A stretch of 43,205 nt of DNA from Streptococcus loxodontisalivarius (GTDB taxonomy: Bacteria; Bacillota; Bacilli; Lactobacillales; Streptococcaceae), in assembly GCF_016908645.1 (NCBI RefSeq), contig NZ_JAFBEH010000017.1:1-43205 (forward strand). The letters are read 5' to 3'. The notes under the pieces are model-generated. The model did not search any database and had not been told where the DNA came from. It saw only the letters and a list, made by a program, of their open reading frames with translations. Position numbers and translations under genes: made by a program. Within the stretch, counting starts at the first letter, position 1. Every line of letters begins with the position of its first letter. Below, in pieces: positions 1 to 7,149 of the stretch.

Positions 1-945
1 GGTATCCGTTGGATTTGGAAAGATATCGTAGGCAAGGACATATTGACCATTGGTGGCAGCTTGGACATTATAGCCAGGTTTGAGCTGACCATTCCCCATG
101 TGATCCTCTTTCATCCGCATAAAGGTAGCATCATGATCTGTTTTAGAGAAGGAATTGCGTTCTTGGAGGATTTCTCTAGCCTCTTCATAACGATGCTTAC
201 GAGGGAGATAATCCTTTCTCAACTGGTTACGGAGTTTCTTAATACGACGTCGCTTCTGTTTATTGGCTGACCCACCCTTGATGACTTTGGGTTCCTCAGA
301 AATAGCCTTCTCAACCTCAGCTAAGGCTTCCTCAGTTTTTTCAAGCAATTCTTCTAAACCTTGGCTAGTTTCACAATCTTCTTTAGACAGGGCTATGTTC
401 ACACCTTCTTGAACCAGCTGGTCATAGAGTTCTGAGAGTTTCCCATTTAGAGCAGCTTCATATTTAGCAACAGCCTTTTTCCAAGTAAAGGTATAAAGAT
501 TGGCATCTGCTTCCAATTTTGTACCATCAATAAAGAGAGCTTCGTCTTCAATCATGCCATGTTCACGCATGAGGAGAGTGAAGTAGATAAAGGCAGTCTT
601 AATCAGGTTGTTGGCATGCTTACTAGAACGAAAATTATTGATGGTTTTGTAGCTGACATAGGTATCCTGACTCAGCCATTTCATGGGAATCACTTCCTCG
701 TTCATCTGCACCATTTTACGACCAGAAAAGACCTGACGGGCATAAGCAAAGAGAGTCATTTTCAGGAGCATGGCAGGATGGAAGGCTGGGCGACCAGTAT
801 GAGACTTCTCTTCTAGTAAAACGTGACTAGGAATACTATCCACAAAAAGACTAATGAGTCTAGCCTCGTGTGTCATAGGAATATCGTAGGCAAGATTTAG
901 TTCTAAACTGAGTTGATTTGTGTTATACTCTTTATACATGATCAT
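1..945 (-). CDS. IS1182-family transposase, 3' end cut by window edge
   Basis: DDE transposase that would move its own insertion sequence. An open frame of 315 codons runs from the ATG at 945 to base 1 with no stop, so the C-terminal part lies outside the window. The N-terminal part has the layout of IS1182/IS5-like transposases: a helical DNA-binding region with the GRPAFHP segment near residue 51, then [11 protein letters not shown] near residue 139, whose first Asp is the likely first DDE residue, then a lysine/glutamate-rich linker and the [17 protein letters not shown] segment. A second in-frame ATG at 939 is possible. TATAAT-like -10 sequences lie just upstream on the same strand. The family assignment is from motif memory. 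Whether the copy is active cannot be judged from this part. Confidence 0.85.
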   Translation of the reverse strand, partial: MIMYKEYNTNQLSLELNLAYDIPMTHEARLISLFVDSIPSHVLLEEKSHTGRPAFHPAMLLKMTLFAYARQVFSGRKMVQMNEEVIPMKWLSQDTYVSYKTINNFRSSKHANNLIKTAFIYFTLLMREHGMIEDEALFIDGTKLEADANLYTFTWKKAVAKYEAALNGKLSELYDQLVQEGVNIALSKEDCETSQGLEELLEKTEEALAEVEKAISEEPKVIKGGSANKQKRRRIKKLRNQLRKDYLPRKHRYEEAREILQERNSFSKTDHDATFMRMKEDHMGNGQLKPGYNVQAATNGQYVLAYDIFPNPTDT

Positions 946-994
946 GGCTTTCTAGTTGTTTTGTGGATATTATAATTATAAACCATGACATTGG

Positions 995-1033
995 AAAACG
1001 AGCATCTCCGACTGCGGAAGTGCTCGTTTTTTT
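995..1033. terminator. Bidirectional hairpin terminator
   Basis: Arms AAAACGAGCA (995-1004) and TGCTCGTTTT (1021-1030) pair perfectly, with an inner TCCG/CGGA stem. A T run follows on the plus strand and four T on the minus strand. It can end the minus-strand operon that finishes at 1068 and shield the transposase gene from read-through. Confidence 0.75.
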
Positions 1034-1067
1034 CTATTCTGAAGCTAGTTTTTGCCCAGCCTCTTTC

Positions 1068-1925
1068 TTAACTCAACACTTCTTTGATAGCATCCACTGT
1101 TGACAACTGCGGATGTCCCAGTAATTCTTCTAGGTCACTGTGTGCGACTTCCAGCTGGTGATTGCGGATGTCATTTTGAATGCCTGCTACGATATCGATG
1201 ACCGGCTCAGGAAGTCCCGCTTTTTCAAGGCTAGCTTTGTAGTCCTCAATAGAGAGTGATACCACATCAAAGTCAGCATCTGTCGCTTCTTTGGTTGCTG
1301 CTGCCAATTCGGCATAAGTGATTTGTTTACCTGCCAGTTCATAGATTTTATTTTCGGTAAATGGCTGCGCTGCTGCATTGGCAATGGCTTCACCATACTC
1401 ACGGCGGAGTGCCCAACCAACCTTGCTGTCACCAGCTGCATAAACAAATGCTTGTCCTACTGCTGCCGCTTTCAAACTTTCCAATTCATTTTCAAAATAC
1501 CAATTATTGCGCAAAATCTTATAGTTCAGACCAGACTCTTTAAGCAATTTCTCCGTAGCTATATGGTCTGGTGCCAAAATTGCCCTTGATTGGTCACCAT
1601 TTGAGATACTGGTGTAAGCAATATTAGCTACACCAGCTACCTTGGCTGCTTCAATCACATTTTTATGTTGCTCCGCACGCGCCACCTCTTGACCAGGTGC
1701 CCCAGACACAAAAATCAAGGTTTCAATTCCTGCAAATGCTTTTTCCAAACTCACTGAATCAGAGTAAGTGCCAATACGAACATCGTAACCCGCCTCTACA
1801 AAAGCTCTGCCTTTTTCCTCAGAACGTACTAGAACCGCTATCTGATCGGCAGGTACTTTTTTTACTAACTGCTCCAAAATGGCAGTACCTAGACCACCTG
1901 TTACACCTGTTACTAAATATGTCAT
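1068..1925 (-). CDS. NmrA/QorB-like NAD(P)-binding oxidoreductase
   Basis: Atypical short-chain dehydrogenase of 285 residues, probably a cytosolic NAD(P)H:quinone oxidoreductase of the QorB/YtfG type. The N-terminus shows the Rossmann motif TGVTGGLG at residues 6-13 and a basic patch LVRSEEKGRA that would fit NADP. The classical Tyr-x-x-x-Lys pair is not obvious, as expected for this subgroup. It is the last gene of the T-box operon, 55 bases after the LanC-like gene with no terminator between them, and is followed by the hairpin at 995-1033. The start ATG at 1925 has an AGGAGAAGAG-type ribosome site. The substrate is unknown. Its link to the transporter may be simple co-transcription. Confidence 0.8.
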   Translation of the reverse strand: MTYLVTGVTGGLGTAILEQLVKKVPADQIAVLVRSEEKGRAFVEAGYDVRIGTYSDSVSLEKAFAGIETLIFVSGAPGQEVARAEQHKNVIEAAKVAGVANIAYTSISNGDQSRAILAPDHIATEKLLKESGLNYKILRNNWYFENELESLKAAAVGQAFVYAAGDSKVGWALRREYGEAIANAAAQPFTENKIYELAGKQITYAELAAATKEATDADFDVVSLSIEDYKASLEKAGLPEPVIDIVAGIQNDIRNHQLEVAHSDLEELLGHPQLSTVDAIKEVLS

Positions 1926-1980
1926 ATCTCTTCTCCTCGAATTATTTTTTTGAATATGTTCCTAATAAATTTCTTGCTAA

Positions 1981-3324
1981 TCAATAGGTTGATGGGAATG
2001 GGTCATCAATAATACGTGACACCTTGTAGTCCCCTTCTAATAAAGAATAAAGTTGAAGTAGGACTGAAGCCACACCTGCTGCTCCGTCGTAAAATCCGAT
2101 TGGCGCAGAAATGTTATCGGGTTCCAAACGCGTGTAAGCTTCGTTCCATTTGATACTTTCTTGTCCGTTTTCTTCATTCAAATCACCATCTTTCACAAGT
2201 TGAATTGCTGTGCGTTTCGCAAAATCAAGGTAAATATCCTTTCCAGTCACTTGGTAAACACTAAGAAAGGCATTGAGGAAACCTGCGCTGCCGCAACAAT
2301 AAGCAATCGTATGCCAGAAGCCTTCCGAATGTTCCTCAGGAGCGCCCAAATCAACAATGGACTGAATAAGTTGCTCAATCTCTGACAGATTCTTATCATC
2401 TTTACTTACCTTGTAATCTTCATAAAGGTAACGAATGAGACCTGCATTACCACCACAATAACCAAGATAATGCACGGGATTCTCATTTTCTTCATTTGGT
2501 AAATCATGCGGTACCGTAATGGTCTTGTCCTGATACTCATAGATGGCATGGTAAAAATCTTTAACACCAGCTGTCGCATCCAAAAAAGCTTTATCATCAC
2601 TTGCTTGGTAAAGTTTTAGAAGAGTGTAAGCTACACCGCCAGCTCCAATTGGGAAACCTGGAATAATCTTGCCACCAAAGGATGAACCTTCAAAGTAGCG
2701 CCCACCATCTTTATAGTCAATACCTTTATTTAGCAAAACACGCCCTGTTTGTAGAGTGAAATCACGCCAGTCTTGGCGGTCAAATTGATCTGCTAGCGAC
2801 AAGAGTTCAAGGAAAATACCAGAATCGGCCAAAATCCCAAAAGAACCTGTCCAGTAACCACCAATTCCATCATCAGATGCCTTAACATCAGCAATAATCC
2901 CATCTACGACTTCTTCAATGAAAGTCTTGTAAACTTCTTTTTGAGTGAATTTATAGAGTTCAGCCACGGCGAAGGAAGCACCAGCATAACCTGTCGTAAA
3001 AGCCCAAGGCGAGAATGCCAGACTCAATTCACGCGCTTCTTTCCAACGATACTGAATATAAGAAAAGGCTGCTTCCGCATCTTGCAAATACTGTTCATTG
3101 CCTGTCACCTCATAATAATGAAGCAAAAAGTGAATGATACCAGCAGCACCAGAGTAAAGGGAAATGTCATCGAAATAGGGATCTGAATTAGCAGAGCCTT
3201 CCAAAGAATAACGGATACCATGTTCTGTTTCAATACGTTTTGATTGGATGTAGTTATAAGCACCCTCAATAGTTTTCAATAATTGGTCAGTAGTAATGTC
3301 TGTAGTAATAACTGTTTGTGTCAT
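1981..3324 (-). CDS. Orphan LanC-like protein with CCG zinc motif
   Basis: Lanthionine-synthetase-C-like protein of 447 residues. Seven GxxG-bearing helical repeats can be read (SGAAG, TGYAG, TGSFG, IGAGG, CGGNAG, CCGSAG, DGAAG), matching the alpha/alpha toroid of LanC enzymes. The presumed zinc ligands are Cys290 (GYCGGNAG) and Cys343-Cys344 (AYCCGSAG). Classical LanC has Cys-His at the second site; the Cys-Cys-Gly form is known from some LanM enzymes such as ProcM. The His normally found in the fourth repeat (AHG in NisC) is replaced by Ile226, so normal cyclase chemistry is doubtful. No precursor peptide, dehydratase or LanT lies nearby. It sits 35 bases after the ABC ATPase gene, inside the T-box operon. 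Function unknown; a thiol or peptide-linked role is only inference. Confidence 0.8.
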   Translation of the reverse strand: MTQTVITTDITTDQLLKTIEGAYNYIQSKRIETEHGIRYSLEGSANSDPYFDDISLYSGAAGIIHFLLHYYEVTGNEQYLQDAEAAFSYIQYRWKEARELSLAFSPWAFTTGYAGASFAVAELYKFTQKEVYKTFIEEVVDGIIADVKASDDGIGGYWTGSFGILADSGIFLELLSLADQFDRQDWRDFTLQTGRVLLNKGIDYKDGGRYFEGSSFGGKIIPGFPIGAGGVAYTLLKLYQASDDKAFLDATAGVKDFYHAIYEYQDKTITVPHDLPNEENENPVHYLGYCGGNAGLIRYLYEDYKVSKDDKNLSEIEQLIQSIVDLGAPEEHSEGFWHTIAYCCGSAGFLNAFLSVYQVTGKDIYLDFAKRTAIQLVKDGDLNEENGQESIKWNEAYTRLEPDNISAPIGFYDGAAGVASVLLQLYSLLEGDYKVSRIIDDPFPSTY

Positions 3325-3359
3325 AGTAGTCTTCTTTCTAAATTAATCATTTTTTCATG

Positions 3360-4103
3360 TCATTGATATCGCACACGACGGAGGAAGGTTTTAATACGAG
3401 GATTTTCTGTTTTATGAAAAATAGCTTCTGGTGTCCCAGAGTCAACAACTTGCCCCTTTTCCATAAAGACAACTCGGTCAGAAATGTCGTGAGCAAACTG
3501 CATTTCATGAGTCACGATAACGATTGACTTATCAGGATTTTCCTGCGCAATTTCTTGAATTAAGTCCAAAATATCGCCAATCGTCTCAGGATCTAAGGCT
3601 GATGTCGGTTCGTCAAAGAGAATGACATCCGAATCCAGTGCCAAAGCTCGGGCAATGCCAACACGTTGCTGCTGACCACCTGATAAATGATGCGGATAGG
3701 CATGTCGCTTGTCATACAAGCCAACTTTTTTCAGCAGTTTTTCCGCAACTTCCTTGGCTTCTGATGCCTTTACATTACGTGCAATTGTCAAGCCTTCGGT
3801 AATGTTTTGCAAGACTGTCTTATTGATGAAAAGAGCGTATTCTTGGAAAACCATTGCTGTATTTTGTCGAATTTCCTTGGCTTCATTGCGACCAACCTTG
3901 GGAAATCGAATTACCTTATCGTCGTAAGCAATTTCGCCACTATCAGGAATATTAAGCAAATTCAAACAACGAATGAGAGTTGTCTTCCCAGCACCACTCG
4001 GTCCAATAATGGAAACAACTTCTCCTTTTGGCAAATCAAGCGATACATCTTTGAGAATAGTATTACCCGAAATGGTCTGATTAAGATGGCTAATGCTAAT
4101 CAT
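3360..4103 (-). CDS. Amino-acid ABC transporter ATP-binding protein
   Basis: ATPase of a polar amino-acid importer (GlnQ/TcyC/YxeO type), 247 residues, which binds ATP at the inner face of the membrane and drives uptake through the two permeases encoded upstream. Seen: Walker A GPSGAGKTT near residue 34, ABC signature LSGGQQQRVGIARAL, Walker B VILFDEPTSALD and the switch histidine in VIVTHEM. The length is normal for the family. Its start overlaps the end of the preceding permease gene by 8 bases, showing translational coupling. The family is clear; the substrate is not readable from this subunit. Confidence 0.93.
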   Translation of the reverse strand: MISISHLNQTISGNTILKDVSLDLPKGEVVSIIGPSGAGKTTLIRCLNLLNIPDSGEIAYDDKVIRFPKVGRNEAKEIRQNTAMVFQEYALFINKTVLQNITEGLTIARNVKASEAKEVAEKLLKKVGLYDKRHAYPHHLSGGQQQRVGIARALALDSDVILFDEPTSALDPETIGDILDLIQEIAQENPDKSIVIVTHEMQFAHDISDRVVFMEKGQVVDSGTPEAIFHKTENPRIKTFLRRVRYQ

Positions 4104-4797
4104 GTGAAAATCCTCCGTGGAATGAAATTTGGGAAAGATGTTTGAAGATAAAGGTCACAGCTAAGCAGATTCCCCAGTAAACGATAGCTGCTGCGATATA
4201 GGCTTCCAGGTATTTGTAGTTAATTTGGCTAGCAATGAGTACTGCATTGAGTAAATCTACAACGGAAACTGCTGAAACCAGCGCAGAACCCTTAATCAGA
4301 TTGGTAATGATATTACCAAAAACGGGAATACTAGACTTAAAAGCCTGCGGCAAGATAATCCGAAAAAGGGTCTGTCTCTGACTAAGTCCAATGGATGCTG
4401 CTGCTTCCCATTGATTTTTAGGAACCGATAATAGACTGGCACGAATAGCTTCCGACACATAGTTAATGGCAAATAGTCCTAAGACGATGATGGCAATCCA
4501 TTCTCTAGGAAAATCACTGAAACGCCACTCTTGCCCTAAAAGATGACCCAGAGCTGGCACCGCAGGAATTGTCACCAAATAAACAATCGTCAGCGTCAAA
4601 AGTAGCGGAACGCTGTTAGAGATGTTCGTCAACCACTCAAAGAGGCGTGCCCAGAAAGGAACCTTATAGAAGCGGATAAGTGCAATCGGAACACCGATAA
4701 TAAGACCTAGCACGAAAGCCACCAAAGTCAGATAAAGCGTGAAAGGAGTGTACTCTAGTGCTACCTTTATACATTTCCAAATAAACTGATAATCCAT
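4096..4797 (-). CDS. Amino-acid ABC transporter permease
   Basis: Inner-membrane permease of the HisM/GlnP family, 233 residues, with about five hydrophobic helices. The EAA-type coupling loop reads EAAASIGLSQRQTLFRIILPQAFKSSIP, contacting the ATPase. It is one of two permeases in this operon, so the importer is probably a heterodimer. It begins 17 bases after the binding-protein gene and overlaps the ATPase gene by 8 bases. The substrate is inferred only as a polar or sulfur amino acid. Confidence 0.92.
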   Translation of the reverse strand: MDYQFIWKCIKVALEYTPFTLYLTLVAFVLGLIIGVPIALIRFYKVPFWARLFEWLTNISNSVPLLLTLTIVYLVTIPAVPALGHLLGQEWRFSDFPREWIAIIVLGLFAINYVSEAIRASLLSVPKNQWEAAASIGLSQRQTLFRIILPQAFKSSIPVFGNIITNLIKGSALVSAVSVVDLLNAVLIASQINYKYLEAYIAAAIVYWGICLAVTFIFKHLSQISFHGGFSHD

Positions 4798-4814
4798 AGA
4801 AGTCCTCCTGTATT

Positions 4815-5660
4815 CTAATTTGTGTAGTCTCCGCCAAGGTATTTTTCAGAGATTTTTTGCAAAGTACCGTCTTCCTTAAATTCTTTGAGGACTTGGCTGA
4901 CAGCTTCGTTGAGTTCATCCTCGTCTTCATCATCTTTGCGGAAGAGATAGTAAGTTGATGACTCATTGACAGCAGTGTCAGAGACTTGATAGTCAGAGCC
5001 TAACTGCTGATTGGTGTAGTCAACCGTGTACTTAGTTGCCAAGGTTGCATCAACTGTCCCATTTTTAAAGTTTTCAAGCAGAACTTGGTCGGACCAAGAT
5101 CCATAAACAATCTCAAAAGCACCTGGATTTTCTTCCAAATAAGCTTCCAGAATAGCTGGCGCATTTCCTCCTGCGATGGCATAGACTTTCTTACCTTTCA
5201 AGTCATCCAGAGACTCATAGCCACCTGTCAAAGATTGGATATGCAGGTCATAGTTGGTGTAGCCAACTTGACTGAAATCATATTCTGCACGGCGTTCTTC
5301 ATTGGTTTCAATCTGGTTAGCAATGATATCAATTTTGCCATTTTCAAGAGCTGGAAAGAGATTTGAAAATTCGTAGTGTTCGATTTCAAATTTGTACTGT
5401 GGTAGTTCATCGTCAATAGCCTTAAGCAAGGCAATTTCATAACCTGTGTCATTACCGTCTGCATCTTGATAAACGAAAGGACGAAAGTTGGATCCTGTTC
5501 CAATAACAACTGTCTTAGCGTCAGCATCATTACTAGCATTATCATCCCCTGCGGCACTATTGCTTGATAAGCCATAGTAAAGGCCTCCACCAATCAGAGC
5601 CAAAATAGCAAGGCTCCCTAAACTTTTTTTCCAATTCCATTTGCTTACTTTTTTACTCAT
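4815..5660 (-). CDS. Amino-acid substrate-binding protein, membrane-anchored without lipobox
   Basis: Family 3 extracellular solute-binding protein of 281 residues that would capture the amino acid for the importer. After a basic start (MSKKVSKWNWKKS) comes one hydrophobic segment (LAILALIGGGLYYGL), then an Asp/Asn/Ala-rich linker and the binding fold (GTGSNFRPFVY, GYEIALLKAID, GKIDIIANQ, LKGKKVYAIAGG). There is no lipobox cysteine near the N-terminus, unlike most Gram-positive binding proteins, so it is probably held by an uncleaved signal anchor. It resembles the TcyA/YxeM group. The start overlaps the preceding permease gene by 8 bases. Confidence 0.9.
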   Translation of the reverse strand: MSKKVSKWNWKKSLGSLAILALIGGGLYYGLSSNSAAGDDNASNDADAKTVVIGTGSNFRPFVYQDADGNDTGYEIALLKAIDDELPQYKFEIEHYEFSNLFPALENGKIDIIANQIETNEERRAEYDFSQVGYTNYDLHIQSLTGGYESLDDLKGKKVYAIAGGNAPAILEAYLEENPGAFEIVYGSWSDQVLLENFKNGTVDATLATKYTVDYTNQQLGSDYQVSDTAVNESSTYYLFRKDDEDEDELNEAVSQVLKEFKEDGTLQKISEKYLGGDYTN

Positions 5661-6423
5661 AACTCAATTCTCCCTTTTTGATAATCGTTTCTTTAACTGG
5701 TTCAAGCTGACTGGTCACACTTTCCTCAATCACATGATCACTTACCTCATCTGCACTTTCTTCATTTTGAAGGAAAACCTTGAAGCCAATGTGGATAGCA
5801 ATGCTCAGCACAATGAAGATAAAGGCGGCATCGAGATTAGCTTCAATTTGGTGTGCCGTATTGGCTCCGACCAGCTGCGCCTTGCCCATGATGTCGTAAA
5901 TGCCCAAGTAAGTCGCTAATGAAGAATTTTGCAAAAGCGATACAATGGACAACTCCAAATTTGGCAAGATTTCCTTAATCGCCTGTGGAATAATGTAATT
6001 CTTATAAGTCTGAACTTTAGTCATTCCAAGTGAATAGGCGGCATCAAACTGATTTTGCGGGACATTAGCAATACTGGCACGAATAATCTCACCCATATAA
6101 GCTGCTGTATTTAAACTGTAAGCAATATACATGAAGGTCAATTTACTCACACCAGAAGTGTCAATCCCTACCAAAGATAGTAAATAAGGCACTCCATAGT
6201 AGACGATGAAGAGTTGCACAATCACTGGCGTCCCTTGAATAAAAGACGTGTAGACAATTGTCAACTGATTGAGCAAGGGCACCTTCTCCAAACGAATGAT
6301 TGCTAACAACAATCCCAAAAGTAACCCTGCTATCGTAGAGACGATAACGATGAAGAAGGTTATCGGGAAAGCTTTTATGATCTGTGGAAACAAATCCAGC
6401 AGATAATGAGAATCAAAAAACAT
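5653..6423 (-). CDS. Amino-acid ABC transporter permease, first gene of operon
   Basis: HisM/GlnP-type permease of 256 residues, with the coupling loop DAAYSLGMTKVQTYKNYIIPQAIKEILP and an acidic, hydrophilic C-terminal tail of about 35 residues. It is the promoter-proximal gene, starting about 80 bases after the T-box terminator, with the ribosome site AAGGAGAGG before the ATG at 6423. Its last codons overlap the binding-protein start (ATGAGTAA). It works with the second permease at 4096-4797. Confidence 0.92.
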   Translation of the reverse strand: MFFDSHYLLDLFPQIIKAFPITFFIVIVSTIAGLLLGLLLAIIRLEKVPLLNQLTIVYTSFIQGTPVIVQLFIVYYGVPYLLSLVGIDTSGVSKLTFMYIAYSLNTAAYMGEIIRASIANVPQNQFDAAYSLGMTKVQTYKNYIIPQAIKEILPNLELSIVSLLQNSSLATYLGIYDIMGKAQLVGANTAHQIEANLDAAFIFIVLSIAIHIGFKVFLQNEESADEVSDHVIEESVTSQLEPVKETIIKKGELSYE

Positions 6424-6502
6424 ACACCTCTCCTTATTTTGTCAAATGAGATTAGCAACTTAGTACTAGCAAGACTCCCTTTCTACTTTAGATTTTGGAT
6501 GA

Positions 6503-6852
6503 CAAAAAGCACCTTCGTCACCCTGCTACTACTTGCTAGCAAGATAAGGACGAAAGTGCTTGTTTCCGCGGTACCACCTTATTTGAGAGTTACTCTTATT
6601 CAACTCTCCACCTTTAGGTACATTTATAAATAACTGTTTCATATTTTCTTTTGATTGCAAAGATACTCAGTTAAGATATACCCAGGCTCTATAACGGGAG
6701 CTCCCGGATGAATCTCACTCATGCTCAACTCATCTCGCTTCAAGACCATATTCAATCGAATCAGACGACCACCTTTCACCAAACGGCGGCTCTCTGCGCA
6801 TCCTCCTCAGATTTACTCATCTTTTTATCGCTGTTGTTTTATTTAATTGTTG
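6503..6852 (-). promoter_or_regulatory. T-box riboswitch leader
   Basis: A tRNA-sensing leader controlling the transporter/LanC operon. Read on the minus strand, the signature T-box AAGGTGGTACCGCGG lies at 6580-6566. It is followed by a terminator whose arms are GCACTTTCGTC and GACGAAGGTGC, with a T run ending near 6503. Further upstream are the Stem I landmarks: AGTA (6817-6814), AGAGA (6795-6791), GGTGAAAGGTGG, and GAA (6753-6751) followed by TAT (6750-6748). Lower-stem AAGA/TCTT and upper-stem AATC/GATT pairings flank this loop, which makes UAU (Tyr) the likeliest specifier. A one-base shift gives AUG (Met). The bulge base U fits tRNAs with discriminator A and argues against Cys, Gly, Ser, Asn and Trp. 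Confidence 0.92.
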
Positions 6853-6857
6853 GACTT

Positions 6858-6885
6858 ATTATAGCTCGGAAAATCCCCCTTGCAA
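6858..6885 (-). promoter_or_regulatory. Promoter of the T-box operon
   Basis: On the minus strand TTGCAA (6885-6880) and TATAAT (6863-6858) are separated by 16 bases. Transcription would start near 6851 and make about 350 bases of leader before the T-box terminator. Confidence 0.8.
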
Positions 6886-6985
6886 ACTCTAAATTTTTTA
6901 TGGCTGGCTATAACTTTTGCTTATAAAGACAGTCCTAAGCAGAAAGATTTTCCTGAGAATAGTATCAACTAACGATTAGAGAATA

Positions 6986-7108
6986 TTGAGGCAGGAAAAC
7001 CAAGAAATCTGGCATTATGCAGGTTTAATCGCAGTCTTTACTCTATGCTTTGTTGCTTGGACAGACTTTATCTTTATTCACAATCGTTTTGACCAAACAA
7101 GCAACTAA
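6986..7108 (+). pseudogene. Remnant of a small membrane protein gene
   Basis: A 40-codon stretch ending at TAA 7106-7108 reads EIWHYAGLIAVFTLCFVAWTDF and more, with one clear hydrophobic helix. It has no good start or ribosome site and stops occur just upstream in this frame, so it looks like the 3' end of a decayed gene. It lies between the T-box promoter and the terminator at 7107-7147. No family is recognised. Confidence 0.35.
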
Positions 7109-7147
7109 AAAGACCTCAGCCTAGTTTTATCTAAGCTGAGGTTTTTT
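7107..7147. terminator. Bidirectional terminator after the wall-protein gene
   Basis: CCTCAGC (7114-7120) pairs with GCTGAGG (7135-7141). T runs lie on both sides (TTTTTT on plus; CTTTTTAG on minus). It ends the minus-strand gene at 7150 and any transcript of the remnant before it. Confidence 0.85.
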
Positions 7148-7149
7148 AA

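Larger units (their letters stand above)
1..1033 (-). mobile_element. Partial IS1182-like insertion sequence
   Basis: The transposase frame plus its upstream region. The outer end of the element is not certain. The hairpin at 995-1033 may be the insulating end of the IS or the terminator of the neighbouring oxidoreductase gene. No target duplication could be checked because the other end is outside the window. Confidence 0.5.

Noticed and set aside
1981-3324. Lanthipeptide biosynthesis cluster
   Set aside because: No precursor peptide, LanB/LanM dehydratase, LanT or immunity genes were found near the LanC-like gene.
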